The translations under genes and the position numbers were made by a program. A stretch of DNA of 64,000 nt, from assembly GCA_016222805.1 (NCBI GenBank), contig JACRQG010000007.1:310001-374000 (forward strand). The letters run 5' to 3'. This DNA comes from Verrucomicrobiota bacterium (lineage in GTDB: Bacteria > Verrucomicrobiota > Verrucomicrobiia > Opitutales > Opitutaceae). The notes beneath the pieces are model-generated. The model worked only from the letters and a program-made list of their open reading frames with translations. It did not search any database and was not told the DNA's origin. The stretch's first letter is position 1. Every line of letters starts with the position of its first letter. Shown here piece after piece: positions 7,944 through 16,358 of the stretch.

Positions 7944-10469
7944 ATGCATTCCCCAGTCTCCGTCTCCGGCAAGTCCAACCCTGGCCAGCAGCATGTCCAT
8001 CGGGTGCACGGCGCCCAACTGCTGGACCGCGCGATCGGCACCGAGGCTCGCATGGTCGTCAAACGCGACGGGAGCAGGGTGCGCTTCGACCTGAACAAGG
8101 TCACGCGGGCCATCGCGCTCGCCTTTCACGAGGTCCGGACCGACAACGCCCCGAATCCGTATCGCGACGACATCCTCGCGTGCTTCGGCCTGGAGAGCGA
8201 GGTGTTCATCGAGGTGACGCGCATCGCCGCCGGCGTCTCGCAGATGCTCGAGTTGTACTACCGCAACGGCAAGCATCCCTCGATCGAACAGGTGCAGGAC
8301 GCGGTGGAAAAGGCGATCGCGGCCGCGGGACACTGGGAGGTGGCGCGGGCCTACATGCTGTACCGCGCCCGCCATTCCGAGCGGCGGCTGGTGCACTACT
8401 CGGACAGCGGCATGGCCGACTACATCGCGATGGCGAAGTACGCGCGCTACCGTCCCGAACTCGGCCGCCGCGAGATCTTCACCGAGGGTGTGGATCGCGT
8501 GCGCGACATGCACTTGGGCTTTTTCACCGGAAAGCTCGAGCGGTCGGTCCCGACAGTGCTGCCGGCCGACGTCGCGGAGCTGGCGGGGGCGCGGGCCGAG
8601 TTGCTGGCCAAGGCCCTCGGCGGACTGCGGCTGGACCAGATCATCACCGAGGCCTTCGCGCAGGTTTCCGCCAAGAAGGTCCTGCCGAGCATGCGGTCGA
8701 TGCAGTTCGGCGGCGACGCGATTCTCAAGAACCACAGCCGGATGTTCAACTGCAGCTTCTCCAACGTGGATCGCGTGGAGTTCTTCCGGGAGTACTTCTT
8801 CCTGCTGCTCAGCGGCTGTGGCGTCGGTTTTTCGGTGCAGAAGCACCACGTGGCGATGCTGCCCGCGCTGCCGGCCCGCGCACCCGAACACGACCTGCCG
8901 GTCTGGCATTTCGATGTCAGCGACACCATCGAGGGCTGGTCCGATGCCGTCCACGCGCTCTTCCAGTCGTTCCTCGGCGGCAAGAAGATTGAGTTCAACT
9001 TCTCCGCCATCCGGCCGCGCGGCTCGGCCCTCAAGACTTCCGGAGGAAAGGCCCCCGGTCACCTGCCGCTCAAGCGGGCGCTGCTCAACGTCGAACGCAT
9101 CCTCGAGCAGGCGGCCGGTCGCTCCCTCCGCCCGATCGAGGTCTACGACATCAACATGTTCATCGCGAAGGCCGTGCTGGCCGGCGGTATCCGCCGTTCG
9201 GCGACGATCTGCCTCTTTTCGCCGGACGACGAGGAGATGATGAACGCGAAGACCGGCAAGTGGTTCGAGCAGCACCCGCAGCGATCCGCCTCCAACAACT
9301 CGGCCGTGATCTCCCGGCGCGACACCAACGGCGAGGTCTTCCGCAAGCTCTTCCGGGCCCAGAAGGAGTTTGGCGAGCCGGGCTTCTACTTCTGCGACAT
9401 GCCCGATGCGGGCTGCAACCCGTGCGCGGAGATCAGCCTGCTGCCGGTGGTGGACTGGGAGCTTTCCCCGGAGGAGGTCAGTTCACTCTACGCCCATGGC
9501 TACACCGGCGACCTGCCCGGCACCGTCCGCCTGTCGGGCTTCCAGCACTGCAACCTCACCACGATCAACGGGCAGGCGGCGACGACCGAGATCGCGTTTC
9601 ACCGGGCGTGCATCGCCGCCACGGTGATCGGCACCCTGCAGGCCGCGTACACCGACATGCCCTACCTCGGGCCGGTCACGCGCCTCCTCAACGAGCACGA
9701 TGCGCTGCTCGGCGTCTCCATCTGCGGGTTCATGGACAATCCCGCCATCCTCTTCGACCAGGAGATTCTCACCCAGGGAGCGCGACTGTGCCGGGCCACC
9801 AACCGGGTGATGGCGGCCCTCCTGGGGATCCGTCCCGCCGCCAAGATCACGACCACCAAGCCCGAAGGCACCGCCTCCCTGATCCTCAATGCGGCCTCGG
9901 GCATCCACCCGCACCACTCGCGCCGGTACTTCCGCCGCGTCCAGGCCAACCGCAAGGAGCCGATCTACGCGCACTTCAAGTCCGTCAATCCGCAGATGAC
10001 GGAGCCGTCGGTCTACAACCCCGACACCGACGACGTCATCACCTTCCCGGTCGAGGCGCCGAAGAAGGCGATCCTGCGGAAGGACCTGAACGCGATCCAG
10101 TTCCTCGAACTGGTGAAACTGGTGCAGCTCTGCTGGGTGATTCCGGGTGGCGACCCGCAGTCGCGTTCGCCCGACCTGCACCACAACGTCTCCAACACCT
10201 GCACCGTGCGCACCGAGGAGTGGGACGAGGTGGCCGACTTCATCTGGGCCAACCGGCGCTACTTCACCGGCATCTCGCTCTTGCAGGAGGCCGGTGACAA
10301 GGCCTACGCCCAGGCGCCGCGGGAGGAAGTGGCCTCCGAAGGGGACATTGGCCGCTGGAATTCCCTGCACCCGCGCCATGTCGACTACACCTTGATGCGG
10401 GAAGCCACTGACGAGACCGAACTGAAGCAGACGGTGGCCTGCGCCGGTGGCGCGTGCGAGATCATCTGA
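7944..10469 (+). CDS. nrdJ: Adenosylcobalamin-dependent (class II) ribonucleotide reductase
   Basis: The 841-residue enzyme reduces ribonucleotides with B12 as radical source, with or without oxygen. An ATP-cone begins near residue 38 (MVVKRDGSRVRFDLNKV). The barrel has the cysteine of FNCSF, the cysteine of FQHCNLTT, the catalytic N-P-C494-A-E motif, and a redox pair C833/C838 in the C-terminal CAGGAC. Length and motifs fit the monomeric RTPR-like group. The ATG at 7944 was chosen because upstream codons look non-coding; a long structured leader precedes it. Its place between two denitrification blocks suits a cell that must make DNA at low oxygen. Confidence is high. Confidence 0.93.
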   Translation: MHSPVSVSGKSNPGQQHVHRVHGAQLLDRAIGTEARMVVKRDGSRVRFDLNKVTRAIALAFHEVRTDNAPNPYRDDILACFGLESEVFIEVTRIAAGVSQMLELYYRNGKHPSIEQVQDAVEKAIAAAGHWEVARAYMLYRARHSERRLVHYSDSGMADYIAMAKYARYRPELGRREIFTEGVDRVRDMHLGFFTGKLERSVPTVLPADVAELAGARAELLAKALGGLRLDQIITEAFAQVSAKKVLPSMRSMQFGGDAILKNHSRMFNCSFSNVDRVEFFREYFFLLLSGCGVGFSVQKHHVAMLPALPARAPEHDLPVWHFDVSDTIEGWSDAVHALFQSFLGGKKIEFNFSAIRPRGSALKTSGGKAPGHLPLKRALLNVERILEQAAGRSLRPIEVYDINMFIAKAVLAGGIRRSATICLFSPDDEEMMNAKTGKWFEQHPQRSASNNSAVISRRDTNGEVFRKLFRAQKEFGEPGFYFCDMPDAGCNPCAEISLLPVVDWELSPEEVSSLYAHGYTGDLPGTVRLSGFQHCNLTTINGQAATTEIAFHRACIAATVIGTLQAAYTDMPYLGPVTRLLNEHDALLGVSICGFMDNPAILFDQEILTQGARLCRATNRVMAALLGIRPAAKITTTKPEGTASLILNAASGIHPHHSRRYFRRVQANRKEPIYAHFKSVNPQMTEPSVYNPDTDDVITFPVEAPKKAILRKDLNAIQFLELVKLVQLCWVIPGGDPQSRSPDLHHNVSNTCTVRTEEWDEVADFIWANRRYFTGISLLQEAGDKAYAQAPREEVASEGDIGRWNSLHPRHVDYTLMREATDETELKQTVACAGGACEII

Positions 10470-10577
10470 TCGCGGTGCCGGGCGCATGACCGGGCCGCGC
10501 GGTCCGATCAAGGGCGCGGCCCACCCGGCTGCGTTCCGACGTTGCGCCCGCCGCTTCCAGGCGAATCAGCTGGCGGG

Positions 10578-11417
10578 GTGAAGACCTCCCGACCCTGGTT
10601 GCAGCTCCCCTCGCGGGCCGATTGGCGCGAGCGAGTCTGGCCCCGGGAGCACGGCAGCTGGTCGCTGGCATTTGAGCCGGTGGTCTTTGGCCTGCTGGCA
10701 GCGCCGTCGGCGGGTGGCGCGCTGCTCGCCGTCGCGGTGGCCGGGGCGTTCCTGGCCCGGCGCCCGTTGCGATGTGCGTGGCAGGACCCTGCGGCCGCGG
10801 CGGCGCCGGCGGCGCGCGGGGCGTTGTTGCTGTGTCTGGCCGGCGCAGCCGCGGCCGGTGGGGGAGTTGTGGTGGTCGCCGGGGTGGGTTGGATTCCGTG
10901 GCTATTGCCGGCGATGCTGGGCGGCGCCCTCTTTCTCTGGTTTGACCTCCGAGGCGAAGGCCGGGAAGGCGCCGCCGAGGTGGCGGGCTCGGCCGCGTTT
11001 GCGACCCTGCCGGCGGTGATGGCATCCCTCGCCGATCGGTCCCCTGCGACGGCCATCGCGCTCGCCGCGGTCATGGCCGGGCGGGCAGTGCCCACGGTCC
11101 TGACGGTGCGCGCAGTTCTCCGGGGCGCCAAGTCGGGGAACCCCCGAGGTGGTGGCGCCCTGCTGTCAGCCCTGGTGGCGCTGGGCGTGGGCCTCGGGCT
11201 TGCCGCGCGGGGCGACGCTCCGATGGTGGCCCCGGTGGCGCTCGGCCTCCTGGCCGCCCGGACGGTGATTCTGTTGCTCGCGCACCGCCGCCCGCCGCGG
11301 GCTCGCACGCTGGGCCTGGTGGAGGCGGTGTTAGGGGTACTCTTTGTTGGGGGAGTGGGTTGGGCCTGGCGAGTCGGTCCGGCGTATCGTGGCGTTCCAT
11401 CCGAACGATCACCAACG
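10578..11417 (+). CDS. YwiC-like membrane domain, frame open into nirK
   Basis: The GTG at 10578, preceded by a G-rich stretch, starts a polytopic membrane protein (about 280 residues, 8-9 helices) beginning with the YwiC-family signature [14 protein letters not shown]. YwiC-like proteins are found near anaerobic respiration genes; in Bacillus ywiC lies near fnr and nar. A TTG at 10542 is another possible start. There is no stop codon after the last helix ([20 protein letters not shown]): the frame continues without a break through the nirK signal peptide to 12923. The end given here is the base before the nirK ATG. Either the two are made as one polypeptide, nirK starts internally, or a stop was lost. 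The function of YwiC proteins is unknown. Confidence 0.65.
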
Positions 11418-12923
11418 ATGAAATCCCACCTTCCCTTCATCCTTCGCGCGGCCTTGGTTGGCCTTGTCCTTTCCGCCTCCGGGCGTGTCTCCGGCTCCGA
11501 AGGCAACGTGGTCGCCCGGAACGCCGGGAAGCCGCTGGCGGCAGACCTGCCGGTCGAGCTGGCGGTGCTGACCGAACCTCCACATGTGCCGCCCCCCATC
11601 ACCCGCCGCCATCCCGCCAAGGTGATTGTGAACCTCGAGGTGCGAGAAGTGGTGCGGCGCTTGGCGGACGGAGTCGAGTACCTGTTCTGGACCTTCGGTG
11701 GAAGCGTGCCTGGCTCCTTCATTCGCGTCCGCGAGGGGGACTTCATCGAGTTTCACCTCAACAACCACCCCAGTTCGAAGGTTCCCCACAATATCGATCT
11801 CCACGCGGTGACGGGACCGGGCGGCGGGGCGGCCTCTTCGTTCACGGCGCCCGGACATTCGTCGCAGTTCTCCTTCACCGCGCTGAATCCGGGCCTCTAC
11901 GTTTACCACTGCGCAACCGCGCCGGTGCCGATGCACATCGCCAACGGCATGTACGGCCTGATCCTCGTGGAACCGAAGGACGGGTTGCCGCCGGTCGATC
12001 GGGAATTCTACGTGATGCAGGGCGAGGTCTACACCGCCGGCCGTCACGGCGAGCCGGGCCTGCAGAACTTCGATCCGATGAAGGCCGAGGACGAGCGCCC
12101 TCCGTATGTCGTCTTCAACGGATCGGTCGGTTCGCTGGTCGGCGACAAGGCCCTGCAGGCGAAGGTGGGGGACCGGGTGCGGATCTACTTCGGGGTGGGC
12201 GGACCCAATGTCACGTCGTCGTTTCATGTCATTGGCGAGATCTTCGACACGGTCTACCTCGAAGGCGGAGTCCTGCCGTCGCAGCGCCAGGTCCAGACGA
12301 CGATGGTGCCGTCGGGTGGATCCACGATCGTGGATTTCCGGCTCGAGGTCCCTGGCACCTACGTGCTCGTCGATCACTCCCTTTCGCGGGCGTTCAACAA
12401 GGGAGCGCTCGGGATGCTCAAGGTTAGCGGGCCGGAAAACCCGCTGGTCTATTCGGGCAAGGAAGTGGACGAGGTCTACATCGGCCAGGCTTCCGATGCC
12501 GGTGTGGCGGCGAGCAAGCGCGAGGCGGAACTGGTGGCGGCCAAGGAGCAGGCCATCGCGGCCAATCCGCAGATCGCGAACATCACGCGGGAGATTCAGA
12601 TTGAACGCGGCAAGAAGGTCTTCCTCACCTCTTGCTTCGCCTGCCACATGGCCAACGGCGAGGGGCTGCCCGGCGTGTTTCCGCCGCTGGCCAAGTCGGA
12701 CTTCCTGCAGGCGGACAAGGATCGCGCGATCAAGATCGTGCTCAAGGGCTTGAGCGGCCCCATCACCGTCAACGGCAAAGCCTACAACAACGTCATGCCG
12801 CCGCAGGAGTTCACCGACGATCAGGTGGCCGATGTGCTGACCTACGTGATGAACACCTGGGGCAATGACTTCGGCAAGGTCTCCGCGGTCGACGTGAAGC
12901 GGGTGCGGAGCGAATCGAAGTAA
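11418..12923 (+). CDS. nirK: Copper nitrite reductase with C-terminal cytochrome c domain
   Basis: NirK reduces nitrite to NO in the periplasm. Counting from the ATG at 11418, an N-terminal signal peptide precedes two cupredoxin domains. Type 1 copper ligands are H124, C165, H173 and M178; type 2 ligands are H129, H164 and H320; the catalytic pair is D127 and H270. A mono-heme cytochrome c domain follows (C406-F-A-C409-H410, axial M460 in NNVMPP), as in the three-domain NirK of Ralstonia and Hyphomicrobium, so the enzyme carries its own electron donor. No obvious Shine-Dalgarno sequence precedes the ATG, and the frame is continuous with the YwiC-like domain upstream. nirV starts 5 nt after the stop. 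The enzyme call is very secure. Confidence 0.95.
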   Translation: MKSHLPFILRAALVGLVLSASGRVSGSEGNVVARNAGKPLAADLPVELAVLTEPPHVPPPITRRHPAKVIVNLEVREVVRRLADGVEYLFWTFGGSVPGSFIRVREGDFIEFHLNNHPSSKVPHNIDLHAVTGPGGGAASSFTAPGHSSQFSFTALNPGLYVYHCATAPVPMHIANGMYGLILVEPKDGLPPVDREFYVMQGEVYTAGRHGEPGLQNFDPMKAEDERPPYVVFNGSVGSLVGDKALQAKVGDRVRIYFGVGGPNVTSSFHVIGEIFDTVYLEGGVLPSQRQVQTTMVPSGGSTIVDFRLEVPGTYVLVDHSLSRAFNKGALGMLKVSGPENPLVYSGKEVDEVYIGQASDAGVAASKREAELVAAKEQAIAANPQIANITREIQIERGKKVFLTSCFACHMANGEGLPGVFPPLAKSDFLQADKDRAIKIVLKGLSGPITVNGKAYNNVMPPQEFTDDQVADVLTYVMNTWGNDFGKVSAVDVKRVRSESK

Positions 12924-12927
12924 TCCG

Positions 12928-13719
12928 ATGCGCTGCCGGCGACACTGCTTCCTTCTGGTTCTGGCTGTGGCCGGTGCCCTGCTCGGCGCCCGGGGGGAGG
13001 AAGCCGGGGTCGCCGGCATGGCGCTAGTGCCCGCCGGAGACTACGCCCCGCTGTTGCGCGGCAAGGATGACCCGGCGCTGGTTCCAGTGGCGGCGTTCTG
13101 GCTCGATGTCCGTCCGGTCACCAACGCCGAGTTCCTCGAGTTTGTCCGGGCGCAACCGCGCTGGCGGCGTTCGCGGGTCAGCCCCTTGTTTGCCGACGAA
13201 GGCTACCTCGCGGACTGGGCCGGCGACCTCGAACTCGGACCCCGGGCCCCAGCCGACGCCCCGGTGGTGCGGGTGTCGTGGTTTGCGGCGCGGGCCTATG
13301 CCCAGGCCAGCGGCAAGCGATTGCCGACCACGGCCGAATGGGAACGCGCCGCCGCCGCCGGCTTTGCCCAGGCCGACGGCGCCTCCGAGGCGGGTTTCAA
13401 GGCGACGGTGCTGGCCTGGCTGGTGCAGCCGACCCCGGCGCCACTGCCGCCGGCGGGCTCCGGTCGCGCCAATTACTTCGGGGTTCGCGACCTGCTGAGT
13501 CTCGTCTGGGAGTGGGTCGACGATTTCAACACCGCGATGGTCACCGGCGAGTCCCGTGCGGACTCCGGCCTGGAACGCACGCTGTTCTGCGGCTCCGGCG
13601 CCGCCGGGGTCCGCGATCCCTCCGATTATCCCGCCTTCATGCGCACAGGGTTTCGCAGCTCCCTGCGGGCGAACTACGCCGTGCCGAATCTCGGCTTTCG
13701 CTGCGCCCTTTCCCGATGA
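12928..13719 (+). CDS. nirV: NirV-like SUMF1/FGE-fold exported protein
   Basis: The 263-residue protein has a signal peptide (RRHCFLLVLAVAGALLGARG) and a formylglycine-generating-enzyme fold: an MALVPAGDY start, PVTNAEFLEF, LPTTAEWERAA, VWEWVDDF and the terminal GFRCALSR. NirV proteins of this fold are encoded next to nirK in several denitrifiers, and the gene follows nirK by 4 nt and overlaps the next start (ATGA). The paired cysteines expected of a true sulfatase-activating enzyme are not evident, so I do not read it as the maturase of the sulfatases encoded far downstream. The role in NirK maturation is inferred from synteny. Confidence 0.8.
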   Translation: MRCRRHCFLLVLAVAGALLGARGEEAGVAGMALVPAGDYAPLLRGKDDPALVPVAAFWLDVRPVTNAEFLEFVRAQPRWRRSRVSPLFADEGYLADWAGDLELGPRAPADAPVVRVSWFAARAYAQASGKRLPTTAEWERAAAAGFAQADGASEAGFKATVLAWLVQPTPAPLPPAGSGRANYFGVRDLLSLVWEWVDDFNTAMVTGESRADSGLERTLFCGSGAAGVRDPSDYPAFMRTGFRSSLRANYAVPNLGFRCALSR

Positions 13720-14399
13720 AAACACCCGCCGTTGTCCTCTGCCTGGGCCTGCAGGCTGCCGCCGCCACGCTCATCGCCGCCGAAGCACCCGCGCCGTGCT
13801 GTCCGCCGCCCGACCCGGCCAAGGCGGCGCCCTGCTGCCCGGCTCCCGCGCCGGAAGTCGCGCGGAAGGACGCCCCGTGCTGCACCGAACTGGCGGCGGC
13901 GCGGCCGCTCTCCGCCAAGTCCCTTTATCAACTGGACGTCACCTGGACCAACGACGCCGGCCAGGCGGTCTCGCTCGCGAGCTTTCGGGGGCGCCCGCTG
14001 ACCCTCGCGATGATCTTCGCGAGCTGTGAGTACGCCTGCCCGGTCCTCGTGGATGACATTCGCCGCATGCGCGCCTTGCTGCCGGAGGAGGTTCGCGCCA
14101 ACACGCCGGTCGTGCTCGTTTCGTTCGACACGGTGCGCGACACGCCGGCGGCGCTGCGGGCCTTTCGGGAGCGGATGAAGCTCGACGGCGCCTGGATCCT
14201 CCTGCGCGGAGAGGCGGCCCCGGTGCAGGAACTCGCCATGCTCCTTGGGGTCAAGTTCAAGCAGGATGCCCGCGGTCAGTTTGCTCACTCCAATCTCTTC
14301 ACCGTGTTGAATACCGAGGGTGAAATCGTGCACCAGCATGCCGGCTTGATGGGAGACGTCTCGTCTCCGGCGAAGGTGATCGCGAGCCTCGGACGCTGA
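13716..14399 (+). CDS. Sco/SenC copper chaperone with N-terminal APCC repeats
   Basis: The 227-residue exported protein has a signal peptide and then a Pro/Ala-rich linker with three evenly spaced Cys-Cys pairs in APCC context (about residues 24, 37 and 51), likely extra copper sites. The Sco thioredoxin fold follows with C104/C108 (SCEYACP) and H191 (FAHSNLFTVL). It overlaps nirV by ATGA and so belongs to the nirK operon, where delivery of copper to NirK is the natural guess. It differs from the membrane-fused Sco at 4496. The APCC region could be a copper store or a lipid-independent tether. The Sco call is firm; the client is inferred. Confidence 0.88.
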   Translation: MKTPAVVLCLGLQAAAATLIAAEAPAPCCPPPDPAKAAPCCPAPAPEVARKDAPCCTELAAARPLSAKSLYQLDVTWTNDAGQAVSLASFRGRPLTLAMIFASCEYACPVLVDDIRRMRALLPEEVRANTPVVLVSFDTVRDTPAALRAFRERMKLDGAWILLRGEAAPVQELAMLLGVKFKQDARGQFAHSNLFTVLNTEGEIVHQHAGLMGDVSSPAKVIASLGR

Positions 14400-14407
14400 A
14401 TCTCCGC

Positions 14408-15607
14408 ATGAAAAAACTCCTCCCCCTCCTGGGTCTGGTCTCAAGTGGTTTCGTCCTCGCGGCCGAACCTGCGTCCTTGGCGGACGCTCTGGCGCAAGGC
14501 AAGGTGTCGTTGAACGCCCGGCTGCGCTACGAGAGTGTCGAGCAGGCGCCGTTGCGCGACGCCAATGCCCTCACGCTGCGGACACGGCTCGGCTACACGA
14601 CCGGCGCGTGGAACGGCTGGAAGGCGATGCTCGAGGCGGAAAACGTCAGCGCGGCGGACGGCGATGCGTACAGCCAGGCGGGACTCAACGCCGGCGGCAC
14701 CGGGCGCGCGGTGGTCGCCGATCCGGAATCGACCGAAATCAACCAGGCATTTCTCGCCTACGAGTCGGGCAAGACCCAGCTCACCCTCGGCCGCCAGCGG
14801 CTGGTGCTGGACAACGCCCGCTTCATCGGCGACGTCGGCTGGCGCCAGAACCAACAGACCTTCGATGCCGCCGTGGTGCAGGACAAGACCTTCGACAAGA
14901 CCACGCTGACGTACGCCTACCTGCACCAGATCAACCGGGTCTTCAGTGACCGGCATCCGCAGGGTGACTGGGAGTCGGCCTCCCACGTGTTCAACGCGTC
15001 GTATGCCGGTTGGTCGGCCGGCACCTTGGCGGGATACGCGTATTTGCTCGACTTCGACAACTCGGCCGCGAACTCCTGCGCCACCTACGGGGCCAGCTTC
15101 AGCGGATCGACCGGGGTCACTTCCGAGTTGAAGTTGCTCTATCGCGCGGAAGTGGCCTCCCAGACCGACTACGGCTCCTCGCCGTTGAACTATCGAGCCA
15201 GCTATTGGGCGCTGGAGGCGGGGCTCGGAGGCAAGCCGGGCAGCGTGTCGCTGGGCCAGGAGGTGCTCGGGAACGACAACAACGTCGGCTTCAAGACCCC
15301 GCTCGCCACCCTGCATGCCTTCAACGGCTGGGCGGATCTCTTCCTCACGACGCCGGCGGCGGGCCTGCGCGATTCGTACGTGAAGGTGGCGGCCAACTTG
15401 CCGGAAGGGTTCTCGCTCCTCGCATTCTACCACCGGTTCAAGCTCGATCGCGCGGGGGCCACGGCTGGCGACGAATGGGACGCCCAACTTTCCCGCAAGT
15501 TTGGCAAGAACTGGACGGCGACCGCCAAGTACGCCGACTTCCGGCGCAAGCTGACGGCGTTTCCGGACGTCAGGAAGATCTGGTTCCAGGTGGAGTTCGT
15601 GTATTGA
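14408..15607 (+). CDS. Outer-membrane porin, alginate-export-like
   Basis: The 399-residue protein has a signal peptide (MKKLLPLLGLVSSGFVLAAE) and then alternating amphipathic strands ending in the aromatic KIWFQVEFVY, typical of outer-membrane barrels. Stretches such as LNARLRYESVEQ and LTLGRQRLVLDNARFIGDVGWRQN resemble the alginate-export porin family, which in many bacteria has nothing to do with alginate. It starts 8 nt after the Sco gene, so it is probably co-expressed with nirK. A role as a nitrite or small-anion porin feeding the periplasmic reductase is possible but is only inference. Confidence 0.75.
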   Translation: MKKLLPLLGLVSSGFVLAAEPASLADALAQGKVSLNARLRYESVEQAPLRDANALTLRTRLGYTTGAWNGWKAMLEAENVSAADGDAYSQAGLNAGGTGRAVVADPESTEINQAFLAYESGKTQLTLGRQRLVLDNARFIGDVGWRQNQQTFDAAVVQDKTFDKTTLTYAYLHQINRVFSDRHPQGDWESASHVFNASYAGWSAGTLAGYAYLLDFDNSAANSCATYGASFSGSTGVTSELKLLYRAEVASQTDYGSSPLNYRASYWALEAGLGGKPGSVSLGQEVLGNDNNVGFKTPLATLHAFNGWADLFLTTPAAGLRDSYVKVAANLPEGFSLLAFYHRFKLDRAGATAGDEWDAQLSRKFGKNWTATAKYADFRRKLTAFPDVRKIWFQVEFVY

Positions 15608-15615
15608 GTGCCGCG

Positions 15616-15849
15616 ATGAGCGCCCGCCGCTTCTCCACGTTCGACGTCCGGCCGATCCTGGCCCGCGGGGAGGAGCCGTTTCCCGAGATCCGCGCGCGCG
15701 TGGCTCGGTTGGCCGGCGGCAACGGATTGGTGGTCATCGCTCCGTTCCTGCCGGCCCCCCTGATCGAAGTGTTGCGCAGCGAGGGCTTCGCTTCGACGGT
15801 GGAGCGACGGGCCGACGGGGGGTGGGCCGTCAGCTTCTGGCGCGAGTGA
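15616..15849 (+). CDS. DUF2249 protein
   Basis: The 77-residue cytoplasmic protein has the DUF2249 pattern: FSTFDVRPILARGEEPFPEI, a central hydrophobic strand GLVVIAPFLPAPLIEVLRSEGF and a terminal W-V-S-F-W. These small TusA-like proteins occur often in denitrification and NO-response loci, sometimes with hemerythrins. The ATG lies 8 nt after the porin stop, and a strong hairpin follows at 15859-15890, so it appears to end the nirK transcript. The biochemical function is unknown. Confidence 0.8.
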   Translation: MSARRFSTFDVRPILARGEEPFPEIRARVARLAGGNGLVVIAPFLPAPLIEVLRSEGFASTVERRADGGWAVSFWRE

Positions 15850-15858
15850 CCCGTTGCC

Positions 15859-15890
15859 GCGCGGTGGCGGGACTGCTCCCGGCACCGCGC
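15859..15890 (+). terminator. GC-rich hairpin after the nirK operon
   Basis: A 14-bp stem with one mismatch (gcgcggtggcggga against tcccggcaccgcgc) encloses a 4-nt loop, 9 nt after the DUF2249 stop. There is no T-run after it, so it would be a Rho-assisted terminator, an attenuator or an mRNA-stabilising structure rather than a classical intrinsic terminator. Confidence 0.5.
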
Positions 15891-15917
15891 AACGTGCCCT
15901 GAACCCGCAATCCTTTC

Positions 15918-16265
15918 ATGAAGAAATCCACGCTGCTCTCACCCGCCGCCGCCGGCGTCTGTTCATTGTCCGAGCCCATCCAGGCGATCCCCCACGGGAT
16001 CGTGAGCCGGGCGGTGATCACGGCCGGCGCCCTGCGCATGACCCTGTTTCACTTTGCGGCTGGGCAGGAACTGTCCGAGCACACCAGCAAGGCCCGGGCC
16101 TTGGTGCAGGTCCTGTCGGGCACCTGCGAGTTCAAGGTGGGAACCGCGGTCCACACGCTGAAGCCGGGAGACCTCCTCCATCTGCCGCCGGACGCTCCCC
16201 ACGCGGTGCGGGCACCGGAGGCCTTCTCGATGCTGCTGACGCAGGTGAGTGAACCGGCCGCCTGA
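15918..16265 (+). CDS. Small cupin-domain protein
   Basis: This 115-residue single-domain cupin has LFHFAAGQELSEHTS, a GTCEFKVG turn and LKPGDLLHLPPDAPHAVRA, giving a likely metal site from the histidines of LSEHT and APHAV. Similar cupins appear beside Crp/Fnr and denitrification genes and are annotated only as cupins. It starts 27 nt after the hairpin and 93 nt before the Crp/Fnr gene. It may act as a small sensor or enzyme; nothing in the sequence fixes its ligand. Confidence 0.75.
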   Translation: MKKSTLLSPAAAGVCSLSEPIQAIPHGIVSRAVITAGALRMTLFHFAAGQELSEHTSKARALVQVLSGTCEFKVGTAVHTLKPGDLLHLPPDAPHAVRAPEAFSMLLTQVSEPAA

Positions 16266-16358
16266 GTCCGGCAGGTGCGGGACGCGTGGGTCCAGCGCCG
16301 GCGAGGTGGGCATTTTCAGCGCGACTTACGATCGGGTTTTCGTTTCATGGAGGCGCCC

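Noticed and set aside
10500-10515. FNR-type box upstream of the YwiC-NirK frame
   Set aside because: Only the ATCAA half is present; the five bases at the other half position do not match.
10492-10522. Terminator after nrdJ (gggccgcg/cgcggccc)
   Set aside because: An 8-bp stem with a 15-nt loop and no T-run is expected by chance in DNA this rich in G and C.
12928-13719. Formylglycine-generating enzyme for the sulfatases
   Set aside because: The fold matches, but the gene is locked into the nirK operon and the catalytic cysteines of true FGE are not evident; NirV is the better reading.
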